Source: Okibacterium fritillariae (GTDB lineage Bacteria; Actinomycetota; Actinomycetes; Actinomycetales; Microbacteriaceae). Taken from it: DNA of 64,000 bases. The stretch spans positions 248,001-312,000 of the forward strand of contig NZ_FUZP01000001.1 in the NCBI RefSeq assembly GCF_900167575.1, written 5' to 3'. The notes beneath the pieces were generated by a model, which ran no database searches, was not told the origin of the DNA, and saw nothing but the letters and a program-made list of their open reading frames with translations. The position numbers were made by a program, and so were the translations under genes. Below are positions 44,401 through 53,473 of the stretch, in pieces (the stretch's first letter is position 1; each line of letters starts with the position of its first letter).

Positions 44401-47400
44401 CGTGTCACCTTCACTGACGAAGGCGGTTCTGTCACGAACTTCAATCTCGATGGCAACGTCGAATCGGTGACCTCGCCCGGCGACTCGAAGAAGCCGTCGA
44501 CCCCGACCTACGCCTACGAAAACGGCAAGGTGCGGGCGATCAGCGACCCGCTGTCCCTCGGTGCCGACGGCAAGTATCTGCGTCAGGTGCGCTTCGTCTA
44601 CAAGGGGGACTCGATCACTCAAGCGGGTGGCGGGCTGACGGCCACGGAGGGTGGCCCGAACAATTCCGCGTGCCGCAACCCCGAGACGATTCCCGACGGC
44701 ATGCTGTGTCGCATCGTCTATCCCGGACACGTTGCCGGTAAGGCAGACACCACCGAGCTCATTTACAAGGACGGTCTGCTGGCGCGCATTGTCGACCCCG
44801 GCAACGAAGTAACGGACTTCGGCTACACCAACGGCCGACTCACCGATATTAGTGACGCCACGATCAACGATTGGCTCGCTGCCGACACCACCCGCACCAG
44901 CCAGCCCACCAACCGCACCGTCATTACCTATGACACTGCCAGCAAGGCGACCAAGGTCACCCTGCCCGCGCCAGACGGTGTCACGGCGGCGAAGCAGCAG
45001 GAGTCGACCTTTACCTACGGTGTGGGCACATCCTTCGTCGACGAGGCAGGCCTCACGGTGCCGAACGTAGCGCCCGCCAACGGTCATGCCCGCACTGTCA
45101 CGTATGACGAAACGCTGCGGCAGTTGACGGATGCGAGCCCGTCCGGACTCACCGCGAAACAGGTCTGGGATTCCAAGAACAAGGACCTCGTTCTATCGTC
45201 CACCGACCCCCAGGGCCGCATGACGACCAGGCACTACAGCAACCTCGATCGATTGACTGACACATACGGGCCAGCGCCTGAGTCATGCTTCGGGACAGAT
45301 CGAAGGCCCCTCCTAACATGTGGGGTTCTACCCGCCCACACGAGAGCGGAATACGACGAAGGCATGCGCGGTCTGAACGCGGTCTTCTACAACAACATGA
45401 ACCTCGCGGGCATCCCCGCGGCGTTCGATCTGGGCATTGGCGGCGCGAACGGTGCCGTAAATAAAGACTGGGGTACCGGGAGCCCCGCCGGTCTGAATGC
45501 GGACGAGTTCTCGATCCGCATGTCCGGCACGATCCAGTTCCCTCAGACCGGAACCTACAAGTTCCGCACGGCGGCCGACGACGGCACCCGCATGTTTATC
45601 GATGACGTCAACATTGTCGAGAACTGGGTTCCGAACGCCGGCACCGAATCGAACCAGGGCACCCTCGCCGTCGTCGCCGGACAGAGTTATCGCGTGCGCG
45701 TCGACTACTTCGAGCGCGCCGGTGCCGCAGGAATCGATCTGCAATGGATGGTGCCGGGTTCCACGACCTTCGTCACCATCCCGGGTGAATACCTGGCGCC
45801 CGACTATGGTCTGGTCACCAGTACGACGATCGACGATGCGTTCCCGAAGGGCAAGACCTACGGAAGCGGCAACTCCGCCGACGTTGTGCCCTCCATGGTG
45901 AACTCCACGAGCTACGCAAAGCCGTGGCTCGGCGTAGCAACGTCCACGACTACCGACCCGGGCGGGCTCAACCTCACCACGAAGACGGTGTACGAAGAAC
46001 CCGGTACTGGTTATTTACGGCGTCTCGAGAAGCAGATGCCCTCGACCGTCGCCGAGTTGGCCGCAGATCCTTCAGCCACAAACCTCGGACTAAAGTCCAC
46101 CTACTTCGGGCCGCTCGAAACTGCGGGATCTATCGGAGCCGGGGATGTGTGCGGTGTCCCCGCGGGCACCCCCCAGTTCGGTGAGCTAAAGAGCAGCACG
46201 ACACCGAAGCCGCAGACCGGCCAAGCTGTCACGACTGAGTTCGTTTACGACATCCAAGGCCGTAACGTCGGCATCAAGCGCACAGGTGACTCGGGGTGGA
46301 CGTGCACGCAATATGACCTCCGCGGCCGCATAGTGAAAGTCTCGCTCCCCGCATTTGGCGACACTGGGGCATCGACGACGACTTCGGACTATGGGACCAG
46401 TGCCAGTCCGCTAACGACGAAGGTGACAGATGCTACTGGCACTGTCGTAACGACGACAGATCTCAACGGTGCCGTAGTCGAGTACATCGACGTATGGGGT
46501 ACCAAAACAACGATGGGGTACGACCGGCTTGGCAAGATCACCGAGTCCATTTCTTCTCCCCCCAGCGGAGTCGCGTCACGCCAGACTCTGGGATACGACA
46601 TCGACGGTCAGGTAACGTCCGTCGCCTTGAATGGGAAGGTCGCCGCTCAGATCACGTACGTAGGCGGCGAGGTGACTGGCGTCGTATATCCGGCCGGTTC
46701 TAACGCAGCCGGAAATGGAACGGCATTATTTGGACTCACCAGAAATGACGCAGGAGCCCAGACGGGTCAAAGCTGGTCGTTCAGTGGGAATGCCGAAATC
46801 ATCGAAAGTATGGTGCGGTCGCAAACGGGCCGCATCCTTGAGAACACTTTGGTCGACGGTGCTATGTCGGAAAGTCGCACTTACCGCTACGACGCAGCTG
46901 CGCGACTTGTTGAGGCACAGCTAGGGGCAAACAGGTACCGCTACGAGTTCTCAGAGAACGACCCTGCCTGCACCGCAAATCCCTTCGCAGGCTCTAATGG
47001 CAACCGGACGGCGTCGTATGTCAATAACGAGAAGACCACCTATTGTTACGACGACGCTGACCGATTGCTTTCGACAAGCGCCGACGGAGCCGGGGCTAGT
47101 ACGTCACCAGTAAATGCCGGGCTCTTAAGCGTCGGGTACGACTCGCACGGAAACACGACAACCATTGCAGATCAAACTCTCACTTACGATGTCCGCGATC
47201 GCCATTTGAAGACCGTGCTGAGCGATGGCACCAAGGTTGAGTACAGGCGAGACTTCACAGACCGAATTGTTTCCCGTACGGTAACCAAGCCCGGAAAGCC
47301 CGGAGTGGAGACACGTTTCTCGTTCTCCGGCGACGGTGATTCGCCTGACTTCGTGTTGACCAGCTCCAATCAGGTTAGTGGACGCAACTTAGCCCTACCC

Positions 47401-48189
47401 GGCTCCGTTCTCGTGGAGTATGCCCCAGACGGCTCTGGAATTTGGTCGTATGGAAATGCGCACGGGGACGTGATAGTCACCGCGGACGCAGCCGGCATGC
47501 GGACCGGCGCTCGAGCGTCCTACGACCCGTTTGGGCAGCCTATCGACCCGGTCACAGGTGTACCTGGAACGGCGGTTGCCGACGATAGCGTGAATGAGAA
47601 CCTCTCAGACGGAGCCGATTACGGCTGGGTTGGTTCCCACCAGAAGATGTACGAGCATGTCGGAAGTATCGCGACCATTGAGATGGGTGCGAGACAATAC
47701 ATCGCGAGCCTTGGTCGTTTTCTCGAAGTGGATCCAGTAGAAGGGGGCGTAGACAACGCCTACGTCTACCCCAACGACCCTGTAAATAAATTTGACCTTT
47801 CAGGTCAAATTGCATGGTGGCAAGAACAAGCGGTCCGCATAGCGACGGGTTTTGTCATTGGACTTGTAGCAACTATGGCTTGCGCGTCAGGTGTAGGGGT
47901 CGCAATTTGTGTCGTCATGTCCGTCGCATTTGGAGCGATCTCCGGTGGTATCTCCTCGGCCATAATCGCGCAGATGGAAGGCAGATCGAAACTCAAGGTG
48001 CGGGACGCATTCTTTAGAGGATTATTTGCCGGTGCAGCGGATGGTGTTGTGGGCGGTATTTTGAAGGCAACCGGGCTGAAGAAAAAACTCTGGGGTTTAG
48101 CAGTGCGATTCCTCAAGAGCCCAAAACCGAAGCCGAAGCCGAAGGTTATCAAGCGTTATCTCAACTACAGGGTGAAGTACAAACCGTGA
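41425..48189 (+). CDS. secreted RHS repeat protein with two PA14-like domains and a polymorphic C-terminal tip
   Basis: 2254 residues, GTG start. Signal segment at about 8-35 ([15 protein letters not shown]). An N-terminal region contains VYPLYIDPT, typical of actinobacterial RHS exoproteins. PA14-like domain 1 is at about 758-900 ([11 protein letters not shown], ending near DGVRLWV); RHS/YD repeats run about 970-1300. PA14-like domain 2 is at about 1313-1450 ([20 protein letters not shown]), then further YD repeats to 2128. The core ends [16 protein letters not shown] at residue 2128. The remaining 126 residues are a hydrophobic region (about 2136-2180) and a basic Lys/Pro tail ([10 protein letters not shown]). 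By analogy with RHS toxins this tip is the effector, but it matches none I know. The downstream gene overlaps by 4 bases. Confidence 0.9.
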   Translation: MTFRILRRWYIFVIAVVTAGLVGSLLVPMDDAAYANPDTTVEPQELPLLESTPAEVSEGTIPEGDFSNPPAVSEPKVKDGTAIDDAAEPSATDGEAQLDESKIVDRQEFEETYLNDDGTKTTKMSVEPLNVELEDGTFAPIETGIVGQGVGGLFGIGTAEVPRHPLTPTFAEHADDADAFTVTDDEYTVSFSLDGAAHARAARNLGPWGDKDSVEYADVFSGTDLIYNVETGGVKELLRLKDKEAAKSNSWSWTVKSDGLVVSEDEFGSIRFTDEDGVLRFYIPTARMWDSSAVEGKQEAAEANVDMILSGGADDEWTVTLTADQKWLDDKDRVYPLYIDPTTQLGQEDVHAYSNTLGEVTGQVRIGNSRANGTNSLWRTVVKYNFGQYVGKQILDVEIGGQVVAGTQNVDVPNGYIRHASSFSFNGQGDFLSNFQQGTANTVWCGDPGLRERVAKWVREGNTTPYFMLSGDETPGKYSFKHLQTAMLVQWKDFPSAGNPVAPSPSNGGAGPIIPTLKLGGYNDPEKTGLDFDFRVSENPDPNVNPVYVARWIGQDSVKIPVNILAPNKKYYWRGYVRDGYDNYLGTSTERATPVWSFTTTAAPIPAQAASSPAANSVVMTTTPQFVAPAASNATANTEYWFRVATGNDGLSGQVLNSGWQKSTSFTAPAGSLQDGDRYTWSVTVREGATEYPAYWFSGFTVNQRIGAAGPAPTETVGPVTVNLANGNAGVSFASPTVDAIGGSMGMAFTYNSLKSSNRGLKAEYYDLSSVWNTNPFPSIEPNQDKRRLLRTDPSISFNWLEGAPGPSLPIDKFGARWTGFVNPPADKQGKYIFSVTRDDGVRLWVGAPNQSAYGNAIIDQWNLSSNLVSESGAVEFTGSARPFKLEFFDNLYGARVELSAQKLKADGSRDGAAFPVPSDWFTKSPEILPGGWGASGPIAGDAGDFSSVKVTDSAVILTDLSGGTHTFVKNSNKGYTPPTGEYGQVALDANNRVTFTDEGGSVTNFNLDGNVESVTSPGDSKKPSTPTYAYENGKVRAISDPLSLGADGKYLRQVRFVYKGDSITQAGGGLTATEGGPNNSACRNPETIPDGMLCRIVYPGHVAGKADTTELIYKDGLLARIVDPGNEVTDFGYTNGRLTDISDATINDWLAADTTRTSQPTNRTVITYDTASKATKVTLPAPDGVTAAKQQESTFTYGVGTSFVDEAGLTVPNVAPANGHARTVTYDETLRQLTDASPSGLTAKQVWDSKNKDLVLSSTDPQGRMTTRHYSNLDRLTDTYGPAPESCFGTDRRPLLTCGVLPAHTRAEYDEGMRGLNAVFYNNMNLAGIPAAFDLGIGGANGAVNKDWGTGSPAGLNADEFSIRMSGTIQFPQTGTYKFRTAADDGTRMFIDDVNIVENWVPNAGTESNQGTLAVVAGQSYRVRVDYFERAGAAGIDLQWMVPGSTTFVTIPGEYLAPDYGLVTSTTIDDAFPKGKTYGSGNSADVVPSMVNSTSYAKPWLGVATSTTTDPGGLNLTTKTVYEEPGTGYLRRLEKQMPSTVAELAADPSATNLGLKSTYFGPLETAGSIGAGDVCGVPAGTPQFGELKSSTTPKPQTGQAVTTEFVYDIQGRNVGIKRTGDSGWTCTQYDLRGRIVKVSLPAFGDTGASTTTSDYGTSASPLTTKVTDATGTVVTTTDLNGAVVEYIDVWGTKTTMGYDRLGKITESISSPPSGVASRQTLGYDIDGQVTSVALNGKVAAQITYVGGEVTGVVYPAGSNAAGNGTALFGLTRNDAGAQTGQSWSFSGNAEIIESMVRSQTGRILENTLVDGAMSESRTYRYDAAARLVEAQLGANRYRYEFSENDPACTANPFAGSNGNRTASYVNNEKTTYCYDDADRLLSTSADGAGASTSPVNAGLLSVGYDSHGNTTTIADQTLTYDVRDRHLKTVLSDGTKVEYRRDFTDRIVSRTVTKPGKPGVETRFSFSGDGDSPDFVLTSSNQVSGRNLALPGSVLVEYAPDGSGIWSYGNAHGDVIVTADAAGMRTGARASYDPFGQPIDPVTGVPGTAVADDSVNENLSDGADYGWVGSHQKMYEHVGSIATIEMGARQYIASLGRFLEVDPVEGGVDNAYVYPNDPVNKFDLSGQIAWWQEQAVRIATGFVIGLVATMACASGVGVAICVVMSVAFGAISGGISSAIIAQMEGRSKLKVRDAFFRGLFAGAADGVVGGILKATGLKKKLWGLAVRFLKSPKPKPKPKVIKRYLNYRVKYKP
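47789..47811. repeat. inverted repeat at the RHS core/tip junction
   Basis: Perfect 10-bp arms AATTTGACCT and AGGTCAAATT with a 3-base loop, covering the codons for the core's last residues (KFDLSGQI). Located exactly where RHS tips are swapped in other families. Confidence 0.8.
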
Positions 48190-48692
48190 TCGTTTCTTTA
48201 GCTGGAACCATATGCGCTGTAATCATATTTACGGCGGTCGAAAGTCTCAGAGCGTCTAAAAGCCGGATTCGGAAATTGAACGCGATGAGTGGCTCCGAAA
48301 GTTCTGAGAAGGAGCGGGCCTTGACTCAAAATAGGCTCGGTAGAGCCAAGCAAGAGTACGAAGGCAATGTTCGGATGACGTGGATCGCCTTGTTGGGATG
48401 TGTCATCTTGGTTGTGGTGAGTCTAGGAATCACGTATGTGATTGACCAACCGGACGGGCCGTTGGACGGGGCGACTGTCACCTATATGCCGCTGCTCATT
48501 GGCTTCGGCTTCATAGCTGGAATTGCTTTGAGTGTTATCTGCCTCGCCCATGCGTTGGCGCGTTCTCGAGGCGGGACTGTGTCGGGCGTGGAGTATCGGC
48601 ACTCCAAAAGAACTCGCACCGTATTGATGGCCATCGGGGCCGTAGGGATTATTGGCTTGGGCTCGGGGGCGATTTATTACTACGTGATGTGA
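48186..48692 (+). CDS. four-helix membrane protein, candidate immunity protein for the RHS tip
   Basis: 168 residues. GTG start overlaps the RHS stop (GTGA), so it is translationally coupled. Hydrophobic helices at about 2-18, 65-85, 98-122 and 144-167, with a charged cytoplasmic segment between the first two ([20 protein letters not shown]). No family recognised. Position right behind the RHS C-terminus is where cognate immunity genes sit; a membrane location would suit protection from a membrane-acting tip. Function is inferred from position only. Lower GC and a TTA codon near the start set it apart from flanking genes. Confidence 0.75.
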   Translation: MIVSLAGTICAVIIFTAVESLRASKSRIRKLNAMSGSESSEKERALTQNRLGRAKQEYEGNVRMTWIALLGCVILVVVSLGITYVIDQPDGPLDGATVTYMPLLIGFGFIAGIALSVICLAHALARSRGGTVSGVEYRHSKRTRTVLMAIGAVGIIGLGSGAIYYYVM

Positions 48693-48853
48693 TTTTCGCG
48701 GCAGCGGTGGCAATCAATAACAGCAGCTGACCGAGTAGATCTCACTTACGTCGTCGTCGGCAGTGTAGTTGAAAGCTCGCCAAACCGGGCGCCAACGTCT
48801 AGGAGCAATGATCATTCATACCCCAGATACCGCAAACTACCTTGCGTCTCCCC

Positions 48854-49798
48854 TCACGCCGTCGTGAAGCGGGCGCGGTAGCGCGAGGGGGTGGTGCCGA
48901 ATTCGGCGAGGAAGAGTTGGCGAAAGGTGACGGCGCTGCCGAAGCCGCAGTCGCGGGCGATGTGTTCGATGGGCAGGGTGCCCGTTTCGAGCAGACGGCG
49001 GGCCTCGTCGAGGCGGCGGGCGCGCACCCAGGCGGCGGGCGTGGTGCCGGTGCCCGCGCGGAACGCCCGGATGAAGGTGCGGCGGCTCTGGTGAACGCGG
49101 GCCGCGAGCGTCTCGATGGTGAGCGGTTCGGCGAGGTGCGCGAGGGCCCAGTCCAGCACGGTGGCGATCGCGTCGTCGGAGCGGTCGTGCGCGATGGGCC
49201 GCTCGATGTACTGCGCCTGGCCGCCCTCGCGGTGCGGCGCGATGACGAGGTTGCGGGCGACCTGATTCGCGGCATCCGCACCGAGGCGTGTGCGCACGAC
49301 GTGGAGGCAGGCGTCGAGACCCGAGGCGGTGCCCGCCGACGTGAGGATGTCTCCATGATCGATGTAGAGGACGCCCTCGTCGAGCGCGATGTCGGGGTGC
49401 AAGCTCGTGAGCAGGCCGAATTCGCGCCAATGTGTGACGGCGCTGCGGCCGGCGAGCAGCCCGGCCTCGGCGAGGGCGAACGTTCCGAGGCACAGCCCGG
49501 CGATGGGGGCGCGGCGGGCGGATGCGTCGGCGAGCACTCTCTGCAGCGCGGGAGTGGATGGCCGGCCGTCGTCGTGCCAGGACGGGACCACGACGAGATC
49601 GGCGTCGGCCGCGGCGTCGGGCCCCGCCACGCCGCCAATGGTGAGCCCCTCGGCGCTGCGCACCGAACCGGGGTGGTCGGAGAAGACGACGGTTGCCCAG
49701 TCGGCGAGGCCCAGGCGGCGCACCTCGTCGAAGACCATCTGCGGCACCGAGAGGTGGAACAGGGTGATGTCGTCGAACGCGTAGATGGCGATGCGCAT
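48854..49798 (-). CDS. GlxA-type AraC family regulator (DJ-1/PfpI domain)
   Basis: 314 residues from ATG 49798. The N-terminal DJ-1/PfpI-like domain (about 1-185) includes IAGLCLGTFALAEAGLL with the nucleophile-elbow Cys; the C-terminal AraC domain (about 205-314) has two helix-turn-helices, with LAARVHQSRRTFIRAFRAGT and IARDCGFGSAVTFRQLF. Ends in the characteristic TPSRYRARF. Divergent from a cysteine hydrolase, likely its target. Confidence 0.92.
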   Translation of the reverse strand: MRIAIYAFDDITLFHLSVPQMVFDEVRRLGLADWATVVFSDHPGSVRSAEGLTIGGVAGPDAAADADLVVVPSWHDDGRPSTPALQRVLADASARRAPIAGLCLGTFALAEAGLLAGRSAVTHWREFGLLTSLHPDIALDEGVLYIDHGDILTSAGTASGLDACLHVVRTRLGADAANQVARNLVIAPHREGGQAQYIERPIAHDRSDDAIATVLDWALAHLAEPLTIETLAARVHQSRRTFIRAFRAGTGTTPAAWVRARRLDEARRLLETGTLPIEHIARDCGFGSAVTFRQLFLAEFGTTPSRYRARFTTA

Positions 49799-49975
49799 GC
49801 TGTACTCCGTTCGTGAGGCCGGTTCGCGCCGAGTTACCGCGGTGGCCCGAATCCATTGTAAGGCGGCATGCGTGCCACTCACGCGGGGGAGTGCGGCCGG
49901 GCGACGATAGTGAGGTGCCGTTGCCGCGGCGAGAGAACCGTGGCTCAGGCATCCCGACAACTTGGAGGAAACCTC

Positions 49976-50608
49976 ATGACGAACCCGCGCCGCGCCCTGA
50001 TCCTGATCGATGTTCAGCAGCAATACTTCGATGGAACCCTCGAGATTCACTACCCGCCGCACGCCGACTCGCTGCCGCGCATTCTCGCCGCCATCGATGC
50101 GGCCGAGGCCTCGGGCATCCCCATCGTCGCCTTCCAACACAGCGGTGGCGAGGGTGCACCACTCTTCGCACCCGGCACGCCCGAATTCGAGCTGCACCCC
50201 GAGATCGAGGCGCGCGCCACCGACGAGTGGACGCGCATCACCAAGTCCTACAGCTCCGTCTATGCCGGCACGGGCCTGGCCGAGTGGCTGCGCGAACGCG
50301 ACCTCGACACGGTGACGCTCGTCGGCTACATGACCAACAACTGCGTGCTCGCGTCGTCGGTCGAGGCCGAGTTCCTGGGTTTCACTACAGAAGTTCTCTC
50401 GGATGCCACGGGCGCCATCAACATCGCCAACTCGGCGGGTTTCGCCAGCGCCCAGACCGTGCACACCACGCTCATGGCTCTGCTCAACTCCAACCTCGCC
50501 ACCGTCGCGACGACCGAAGCGTGGACGGCGGCGCTCGCCGACGGCCAGCCCCTCGAAGCGAGCAACCTCATCGAGTCGGCGACGACGGGCGCGAGCCGCG
50601 CCGCCTAA
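49976..50608 (+). CDS. isochorismatase-like cysteine hydrolase
   Basis: 210 residues. Catalytic triad Asp12 (ILIDVQ), Lys90 (RITKSYSS) and Cys123 (TNNCVLASSVE) are all present, so an active member of the nicotinamidase/isochorismatase-like family. RBS GGAGGAAAC. The NNC in place of the more frequent G-V/Y-C is notable but common in cysteine hydrolases. Paired with the GlxA-type regulator divergent from it. Substrate unknown. Confidence 0.92.
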   Translation: MTNPRRALILIDVQQQYFDGTLEIHYPPHADSLPRILAAIDAAEASGIPIVAFQHSGGEGAPLFAPGTPEFELHPEIEARATDEWTRITKSYSSVYAGTGLAEWLRERDLDTVTLVGYMTNNCVLASSVEAEFLGFTTEVLSDATGAINIANSAGFASAQTVHTTLMALLNSNLATVATTEAWTAALADGQPLEASNLIESATTGASRAA

Positions 50609-50731
50609 GGCACTCGCGCGTCGCGTCATCGGCCGAGCATGAGCGCTTCGTGTCCGACGCTCACTGCGTGTTCTGCGGAGAGGAGCAACCCCCTGCAGAC
50701 GCCGCCACGCGGGTAGTAACGTGAGCGCCAG

Positions 50732-50763
50732 AAATGCCCCCGCTCTCATTAGCGGGGGCATTT
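50732..50763. terminator. strong bidirectional hairpin terminator
   Basis: Perfect 13-bp stem AAATGCCCCCGCT/AGCGGGGGCATTT with a CTCATT loop; flanking T/A bases allow termination in both directions. It follows the cysteine hydrolase gene (plus strand) and directly follows the tRNA-like element on the minus strand. Confidence 0.85.
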
Positions 50764-50768
50764 CTTAG

Positions 50769-50854
50769 CGGAAGGTGCGGGATTCGAACCTGCGATGAGT
50801 TGCCTCAACCGCGAGACGCGCTCGCGGACATTGGGCCAACTCTGTCAACCTCGT
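50769..50854 (-). tRNA. degenerate class II tRNA-like element (Ser/Leu-like), probably a pseudo-tRNA
   Basis: On the minus strand the 3' end reads GCAGGTTCGAATCCCGC (T arm, one stem mismatch), ACCTTCC, G, then CTA. A long variable arm pairs GTTG with CAAC. The D arm pairs GAC with GTC around a GG-containing loop. The anticodon stem CGCGA/TCGCG is perfect, but the 7-base loop GCGCGTC lacks U33 and A37; read literally the anticodon is GCG. The acceptor 5' strand ACGAGGT matches the 3' strand at only 4 of 7 plus one wobble. A strong terminator follows at once. It may be an unusual tRNA but is more likely a decayed copy. Confidence 0.4.
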
Positions 50855-51014
50855 CGCCAGGCTACGTGTGGTGCGGCCCGCAGCCTACGGTTTCGCGAAA
50901 CTAACCTCGGACGGGGGGTGCCGCCGAACCGGTCTGGCTCGAGAACACGCCCCCGTGCGGGATGGTTTCGACGCAGCGATGCACCCACGCCGAGCGCGAG
51001 TGCCGGCGAGACAG

Positions 51015-51914
51015 TTAGCGAGCCAGGCGCGCCTTCAAGACATCCTCGACGGTCGTCCACTCGTGCGCGCCGTAGCGGTCGTTGTCGACGTGGTGCAGCT
51101 GCGCCTGCCCGCTGAACATGCTCACGAAGTACTGCATTCCCTGCCAGGCGGGGAAGGGTTCGTCCGACGAGCGTGAGGCCAGCTTCATAGCCTTGCTCAT
51201 GGCGAGCAGGGTTCCGGCGGTTCCGGCCCACTGCAGCTTGAAGGGCGTGCCCGTCAACCGCGTCATGGTGCGGGCGACCTCGCGGGCCGACACCTGCGAA
51301 CCGGCGACCTCGACCACGCGCGGGGCGTTGTCGTCGAGCGCGGCGAGGGCCGTCACGCGGGCGGCGTCATCCTTGGTCGTGAAGTCGAGGATCTGGTCGG
51401 CGGATGACCAGAACAGCACGCGCTTGCGGTCCCACAAGATCATGGGCGCGTCGCCCGCGAGCAGGTCGGTGAACATGCCGTTCAGGATCGAGGTGGCCTG
51501 CACGGGTGCCGCGTCGACGTCGGCCGCGAACTCGCGCCGCAGCTCGAAGTTGCGGTTGCTGTCGGGCGCGATGCGGCGGTAGTCGGCCGAGTAGTCCGAC
51601 GGGATGAATCGGGGCACACCGGCCGCGACGGTCGCCTTCAGGAGGGCGCGCTGGGCGTCGACGATCACGGAACGCAGGCCGTTCACGGCCGACACCACGA
51701 CATCCACGCCCGTCATCGCCTGGGTCAGCGCGGCGTGGTCGGTGTAGGCGGCGGTGACGATCTCGATGCGTTCTTCGTGGCCGAAGAGCGTGGTGGCGGT
51801 TTGGCTGCCGGGGCGGGTGAGCACGCGCAGCTGCGCATCGTGCGTGAGCAGTTCGCGCACGATGCGCTGGCCGAGGTCGCCGGTGGCGCCCGCGAGGAGG
51901 ATTGTGCTGGTCAT
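51015..51914 (-). CDS. NmrA-like NAD(P)-binding oxidoreductase
   Basis: 299 residues from ATG 51914. Rossmann motif GATGDLGQRIV at about 8-18, then LRVLTRPGS, VVVSAVNG, and FIPSDYSADYRR, as in isoflavone-reductase/NmrA-like atypical SDR proteins. Cytoplasmic; reductase or redox sensor. Tandem to the MarR gene, 8 bases downstream of it, so probably cotranscribed and regulated by it. Confidence 0.9.
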   Translation of the reverse strand: MTSTILLAGATGDLGQRIVRELLTHDAQLRVLTRPGSQTATTLFGHEERIEIVTAAYTDHAALTQAMTGVDVVVSAVNGLRSVIVDAQRALLKATVAAGVPRFIPSDYSADYRRIAPDSNRNFELRREFAADVDAAPVQATSILNGMFTDLLAGDAPMILWDRKRVLFWSSADQILDFTTKDDAARVTALAALDDNAPRVVEVAGSQVSAREVARTMTRLTGTPFKLQWAGTAGTLLAMSKAMKLASRSSDEPFPAWQGMQYFVSMFSGQAQLHHVDNDRYGAHEWTTVEDVLKARLAR

Positions 51915-51922
51915 GGGTGGTC

Positions 51923-52441
51923 TCAATCTGTTGGGGTCTGTGGTGATTCGTCGATCGCGCAGGTCGCCGTGTCGGCGGTGCCGAGTGCCACGCGGGCGAG
52001 GAGTTGGCGCAGGGTCGTCTGCTCGTCGTCGCTGAGGTGGCGCATGAGCACGCCCTCGACCTCGCGCAGGGCGATGCGGGCCTTCGCGAGCAGGGATCGG
52101 CCGGCCCGGGTGGGAAGGACCTGCCGGATGCGGCGATCGGAGGGGTCGGGGCGGCGTTCGACGAAACCGCCGGTCTCGAGGGCGTCGATGACGTAGGTCA
52201 TCTGGGTCTTGTCGATGCCGAGGCGCTGGGCGAGCGCGAGCTGCGACGAGGGCTGCTCGGTCGTGACGGCGACGAGCACCTGATAGCCGCGCGGCCCGCC
52301 GGGCACGTCGGCCACGGCTCCTGTCGCCGAGCGCGAGAACCCCTGATACATGGCGGGCAGGGCCCATCCGAGCTCGGTTTCGATTCCGCCGGCGCCCCAG
52401 TCGATCTCGGGCACCGAGGTGAGGGTCGGGGAAGCATCCAT
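51923..52441 (-). CDS. MarR family transcriptional regulator
   Basis: 172 residues from ATG 52441. Winged helix at about 65-115: LALAQRLGIDKTQMTYVIDA and the wing RRPDPSDRRIRQVLPT. First gene of an operon with NmrA. The promoter TTGCTG/TACGAT (17-base spacing) overlaps the inverted repeat at 52464-52484, so autoregulation is likely. Confidence 0.9.
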   Translation of the reverse strand: MDASPTLTSVPEIDWGAGGIETELGWALPAMYQGFSRSATGAVADVPGGPRGYQVLVAVTTEQPSSQLALAQRLGIDKTQMTYVIDALETGGFVERRPDPSDRRIRQVLPTRAGRSLLAKARIALREVEGVLMRHLSDDEQTTLRQLLARVALGTADTATCAIDESPQTPTD

Positions 52442-52463
52442 AGTGAGATCGTATGCCGAAAAG

Positions 52464-52484
52464 ATCGTCTCAGCAAAAGACGAT
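52464..52484 (-). promoter_or_regulatory. MarR operator/promoter
   Basis: Perfect 7-bp arms ATCGTCT and AGACGAT with a 7-base spacer, overlapping a candidate -35 TTGCTG. The minus-strand -10 TACGAT follows at 17 bases. It faces the MarR gene and lies 77 bases upstream of the divergent hydrolase. Confidence 0.6.
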
Positions 52485-52560
52485 TGACCCTTGACGGGAG
52501 CTCCGCGGGCTGCTCGAGGTGCGCGGATCGCGGCGCGTGACAGAGCTATAAGCTTCGAGC

Positions 52561-53403
52561 GTGCACCCGCAGACGACACTGCTCTATGACCCCACGCGCA
52601 CCCGCTGGGGTGGCGACGGGCCTCGACCCCTCCGCATCCGGGTATGGCCCCGCACGCAACCGGGCCCGGCCGCCACCGTTCTGCTCTCGCACGGGACCGG
52701 GGGAGCGGGCGAGGACCTCGACTGGCTGGCGCAGCCGCTGAACGACGCAGGTTTTCTCGTAGCCTCCGTTGATCATCACGGCAACAGCTACCAGGACGAG
52801 TACCTGGTCGAAGGCTTCACCCTGGTCTCCGAGCGGCCGAGGGATATGAGTTTCCTGCTCGATCACCTCGTCGCCACATACGACGTCGACCTCGATCGCG
52901 TCGGTGGCGCCGGCTTCTCCCTGGGTGGTTACACGGTGGCCGCGCTGCTGGGCGCGCAGGTGGATGCTCGCGTCGTCGCGGCCCTCTTCGCCGGCCACGT
53001 GCCCGCGCCCGCGGTGCCCGAGTTCCCCGACATGATCGCGGCGCTGCGCTCGTCGTACTCGGATGCGCAGCTGGCGGGCCTCGCCGAATCGACCGCCCTG
53101 CCCGTCGCCGACCCACGCCTTCGGGCGGGCGTCCTTCTCGCCCCCGGAATCGGAGAACTCCTCACGCGAGACTCGCTTGCGCGCATCGATGCGCCGGTCT
53201 TGATCCGCTGGGGCGATCAGGATGACATCACCCCGCCCGCCGGCAACGCCCAGCTCTACGCGGCTGCCCTCCCCCGGTCGCAGGCGCGCAGCGTCGGCTC
53301 GGACGTCGGCCACTACGTCTTCCTCGGCGACCGAGAAGACCCGACCGGCGTGCGCGACGCGGTGGCGCGGGATGTGGTTGCCTTCTTCGACGAGAACCTG
53401 TGA
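52561..53403 (+). CDS. alpha/beta hydrolase, dienelactone hydrolase-like
   Basis: 280 residues, GTG start, no signal peptide. Visible: LLSHGTGG oxyanion loop (about 41-48), nucleophile Ser120 in GFSLGG, acid Asp in WGDQDD (about 219) and His in VGHYVF (about 250). Similar proteins hydrolyse lactones or aromatic esters; substrate unknown. Divergent from MarR/NmrA, so possibly part of the same regulon. No strong ribosome site at the start. Confidence 0.88.
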   Translation: MHPQTTLLYDPTRTRWGGDGPRPLRIRVWPRTQPGPAATVLLSHGTGGAGEDLDWLAQPLNDAGFLVASVDHHGNSYQDEYLVEGFTLVSERPRDMSFLLDHLVATYDVDLDRVGGAGFSLGGYTVAALLGAQVDARVVAALFAGHVPAPAVPEFPDMIAALRSSYSDAQLAGLAESTALPVADPRLRAGVLLAPGIGELLTRDSLARIDAPVLIRWGDQDDITPPAGNAQLYAAALPRSQARSVGSDVGHYVFLGDREDPTGVRDAVARDVVAFFDENL

Positions 53404-53430
53404 CACCGCAGAAGTGTAAGTAAGTTTTGG

Positions 53431-53466
53431 TCTTACTAACACTTTCTCGACGAAACGTTAGTAAGA
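53431..53466. promoter_or_regulatory. inverted repeat at the Fic promoter
   Basis: Perfect 10-bp arms TCTTACTAAC (53431-53440) and GTTAGTAAGA (53457-53466), with a related AGTGTAAGTAAG at 53413-53424, ending 8 bases before the Fic start. The placement over the promoter suggests autoregulation, possibly through the Fic protein's own winged-helix C-terminus. Confidence 0.65.
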
Positions 53467-53473
53467 TCGATCT

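Noticed and set aside
49799-50761. Upstream extension of the GlxA-type regulator frame across the cysteine hydrolase
   Set aside because: It would run antisense through the isochorismatase-like gene; the regulator family starts at the MRIAIYAF at 49798.
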